This document shows positions 62,214 through 64,000 of a stretch of DNA of 64,000 nucleotides, piece by piece. The notes beneath the pieces were generated by a model, which made no database searches, was not told where the DNA came from, and worked only from the letters and a program-made list of their open reading frames with translations. Source of the stretch: Isotricha intestinalis (lineage: Eukaryota > Ciliophora > Litostomatea > Vestibuliferida > Isotrichidae); assembly GCA_023807065.1 (NCBI GenBank), contig JAJJLU010003495.1:1-64000 (forward strand), in the 5' to 3' direction. The stretch's first letter is position 1. The number at the start of each line of letters is the position of its first letter. Both the position numbers and the translations under genes were made by a program.

Positions 62214-62306
62214 TTTTTTTTTATTTAATTCTTATTAATTATAAATAATATATTTTGGAAAATAAATATTTATTTGATAGATATATAAGTTAAAAAATAT
62301 GATATA

Positions 62307-62677
62307 TTACTTATTTTGAATGCTTTTTTTATTTGTTATCATATTTTTTTCAAGTAATTGAATTAAATTATTTGTTTTTGCAATGTCCATAGGAGAATAT
62401 TTTCTTTTATTTTGTTTATAAGGATCAGCTCCGTTTTTTAATAAAAATTCAATTACTTTAATTCTCTTATGATAAACAGCATAATGTAAAATAGTATCAT
62501 CATATAAATTTACAGGGTCATTTATTTTATTTGTTTTTATGTCTCTTAAAACATGTTTTTTTAAATAAATAATAAATTTTTCATCAGAATATAATTGATA
62601 ATTTTCTACTAATCTTCTTGATGCTATTACCTTTCCCTTTTAAAATTATTATTTATTCTTACACATCCACTTCCCAT
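62307..62677 (-). CDS. Small ankyrin-repeat protein with lipidation-type N-terminus
   Basis: Exon 1 62677-62663 (five codons, MGSGC), then a short intron of 26 nt (62662-62637) or 32 nt (62662-62631); both keep the frame. Exon 2 runs to the TAA at 62307. The product is about 112-114 residues; with the 26-nt intron it begins MGSGCGKVIASRRL. Ankyrin repeats cover about 45-100: DDTILHYAVYHKRIKVIEFLLKNGADPY, then KQNKRKYSPMDIAK. The start fits N-myristoylation (Gly2, Gly6). Without splicing the frame stops after about 13 codons. Ankyrin repeats bind proteins; a small membrane-tethered adaptor is likely. Intron length and start should be tested with transcripts. Confidence 0.7.
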
Positions 62678-63030
62678 TTTTTATTCTTTTTAATTATATT
62701 TAAATTTATTATTTATGAGTTTTTTTACTTAGATAAATAATATTTATGGTTATTATTATATTTCATTTATAAATTTTTGATTAATATAAAAATAATTAAT
62801 AATTATTTAACACATAAATTATTTTAATTGTTTTTTCTTAATTTTATTTATTTATTTATATTATTCATATGAATATAATTTAAAATAATTTTATGAAAAA
62901 TAGATTAATAAAATTATATTGCCAACTAATATTTAAAGTCAATAAAAAATAGTTTACGTATATAAAAATAAAAATAAAAAAAGTTAATAGGTGAATATTA
63001 TTTAATCAAGTGAATTTTTTATAAATATAG
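62678..63030. other. Divergent promoter region
   Basis: About 350 bp between the divergent ankyrin and RING genes; A/T-rich, with no specific motif recognised. Confidence 0.5.
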
Positions 63031-64000
63031 ATGAATTTACCACAATTAAAAAGTGAATTTAAAATAAGAAATGAAAATGGAATTTTAACAGTAAATAATA
63101 AAAATTATTATTTAATTATAAATGATTATTTTGCTAAAATGTCTCCTTTTGAATCAGTTTGTTTACCAAGAACAATAATAAATGAAAATGAAATGGAAAT
63201 TACAAGTAAAAAATTAGATAAGATTATAAATGAAATTTTTAGATGTAGAATTTGTTATGAAATTTTATATGAACCTGTTACTTTTAAAAGTTGTCTTCAT
63301 ATATTTTGTAAAAAATGTATTGAAGATTATAATAGGAAATTTAAGAAGGAATGTATTATTTGCAAAAGAAAAATTGAAACTAAAAGATTGTTAAAAAAAG
63401 ATGATAGAATCAAACAAATTATTGATTGTATTATTCCTGATTTTGATCAATTTAAAAAAGAAGAAGATAAATATATTAATAATTATGTTAAGGAATATTT
63501 TTCTAAAAAAAAGGAAAAACTAATTCAAATTGATAATCCTATAAAAAAAGATGAAAAAGAGTTAAATTATAATAATAAAATTAAAGAAAATATTGAAATT
63601 CTTATAAATAACAATATTATTAATAAGGATGTTAATCAATGTAATAATAATATTAATAATATAAATAACAATGAAACAAAAATAAAAAAGAGTATTTTTA
63701 AAATAAATAATAATAATAAATCATATTTAAAGAGAAAAAGAAATTATAAGAAAAAAAAAGAAGATCCATTAATTTTTGAGAATTCCTTAAATGAATCTAA
63801 AAATATTTTAATAAAAATTAAATATGGAGAAAAAAATGAAAAAACAAAATTTGAAAAAACCAGAATAAAACTTCAAGATATATATTCATTAGGTTTTATC
63901 TCAAGATTCATTTGCTATAAGCAAAATTTAAAAAATGAATATTTAAAAAAAATAGATTTTTATACTTTAGATTCAAATAATAAAATAAAAGAATGGAAAG
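63031..64000 (+). CDS. RING1-like E3 ligase (PRC1-type), partial
   Basis: Open from the ATG at 63031 to the window edge (at least 323 codons), so it is incomplete. A C3HC4 RING begins near residue 71: CRICYEILYEPV, SCLHIFCKKCIEDY and CIICK, with all eight zinc ligands. The segment after the RING (KKLDKIINEIFRCRICYEI before it, KRLLKKDDRIKQIIDCIIPD after it) matches the RING1/RNF2 pattern in which a Lys-Arg-Ser/Leu-Leu loop and a short helix follow the RING. The last 50 visible residues could be the start of a RAWUL (ubiquitin-like) domain. If so, this is a Polycomb repressive complex 1 H2A ubiquitin ligase subunit. Confidence 0.75.
   Translation, partial: MNLPQLKSEFKIRNENGILTVNNKNYYLIINDYFAKMSPFESVCLPRTIINENEMEITSKKLDKIINEIFRCRICYEILYEPVTFKSCLHIFCKKCIEDYNRKFKKECIICKRKIETKRLLKKDDRIKQIIDCIIPDFDQFKKEEDKYINNYVKEYFSKKKEKLIQIDNPIKKDEKELNYNNKIKENIEILINNNIINKDVNQCNNNINNINNNETKIKKSIFKINNNNKSYLKRKRNYKKKKEDPLIFENSLNESKNILIKIKYGEKNEKTKFEKTRIKLQDIYSLGFISRFICYKQNLKNEYLKKIDFYTLDSNNKIKEWK

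Noticed and set aside
1..64000. Telomere repeats, rRNA, tRNA, CRISPR arrays or phage genes
   Set aside because: No such sequence was recognised by eye on either strand; there are no repeat-spacer arrays and no G+C-rich cloverleaf candidates.

Overview
The window is extremely A+T-rich eukaryotic nuclear DNA, gene-dense and nearly intron-free. It holds about 31 intact protein genes, one gene cut by the right edge, and several broken duplicates. No bacterial operon signals, rRNA or tRNA were seen. TAA, TGA and TAG are all used as stops, so the genetic code looks standard. The few introns are tiny GT-AG introns of about 26-43 nt. The gene content points to a ciliated protist: IFT57, several NEK kinases, a calcium-dependent protein kinase with EF hands, a cyclic-nucleotide-gated type K+ channel and many Asn/Lys-rich coiled-coil proteins. 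A ciliate macronuclear genome with the standard code (rumen litostome-like or heterotrich-like) fits best. This is inference, and another AT-rich ciliated protist is not excluded.

Layout. 0.9-2 kb: two small plus-strand genes for charged proteins. 2.3-25.8 kb: mainly minus-strand genes: a discoidin-like coiled-coil protein, an MGG-start P-loop GTPase, a BAR-like/GRAM/VASt/TM lipid-transfer-type protein, a NEK kinase, a large CNG-type K+ channel, an apparently inactive rhomboid and a WNK kinase. Inside this block (9.5-17.4 kb) lies a tandem duplication. In the left copy the kinase catalytic core has been replaced by a 1.6-kb segment carrying an intact, bacterial-looking HIT-family gene on the opposite strand. 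26-32.9 kb: a double-FHA gene divergent from WNK, then four minus-strand genes for coiled-coil or Asn/Lys-rich proteins. 33-45.5 kb: a plus-strand block of BEACH/WD40 protein, histidine phosphatase, CDPK and a NEK6/7-like kinase fused in one ORF to IFT57. 45.7-62.7 kb: mostly coiled-coil or unrecognised proteins, plus an FHA protein, a cNMP-binding/nucleoside-phosphorylase-like fusion, a five-finger C2H2 protein with two introns, and a tight F-box/Rab/ankyrin cluster. 63 kb to the end: a RING1-like (PRC1-type) protein running off the edge.

Together the genes describe membrane and cilium signalling: kinases, phosphothreonine readers, ion channel, Rab and lipid transfer. The most notable observations are the NEK-IFT57 fusion, the HIT gene inserted into a duplicated kinase with an apparent gene-conversion (or assembly) signature, and the cNMP/nucleosidase-like fusion. 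Family assignments rest on motifs read by eye; no database search was run.
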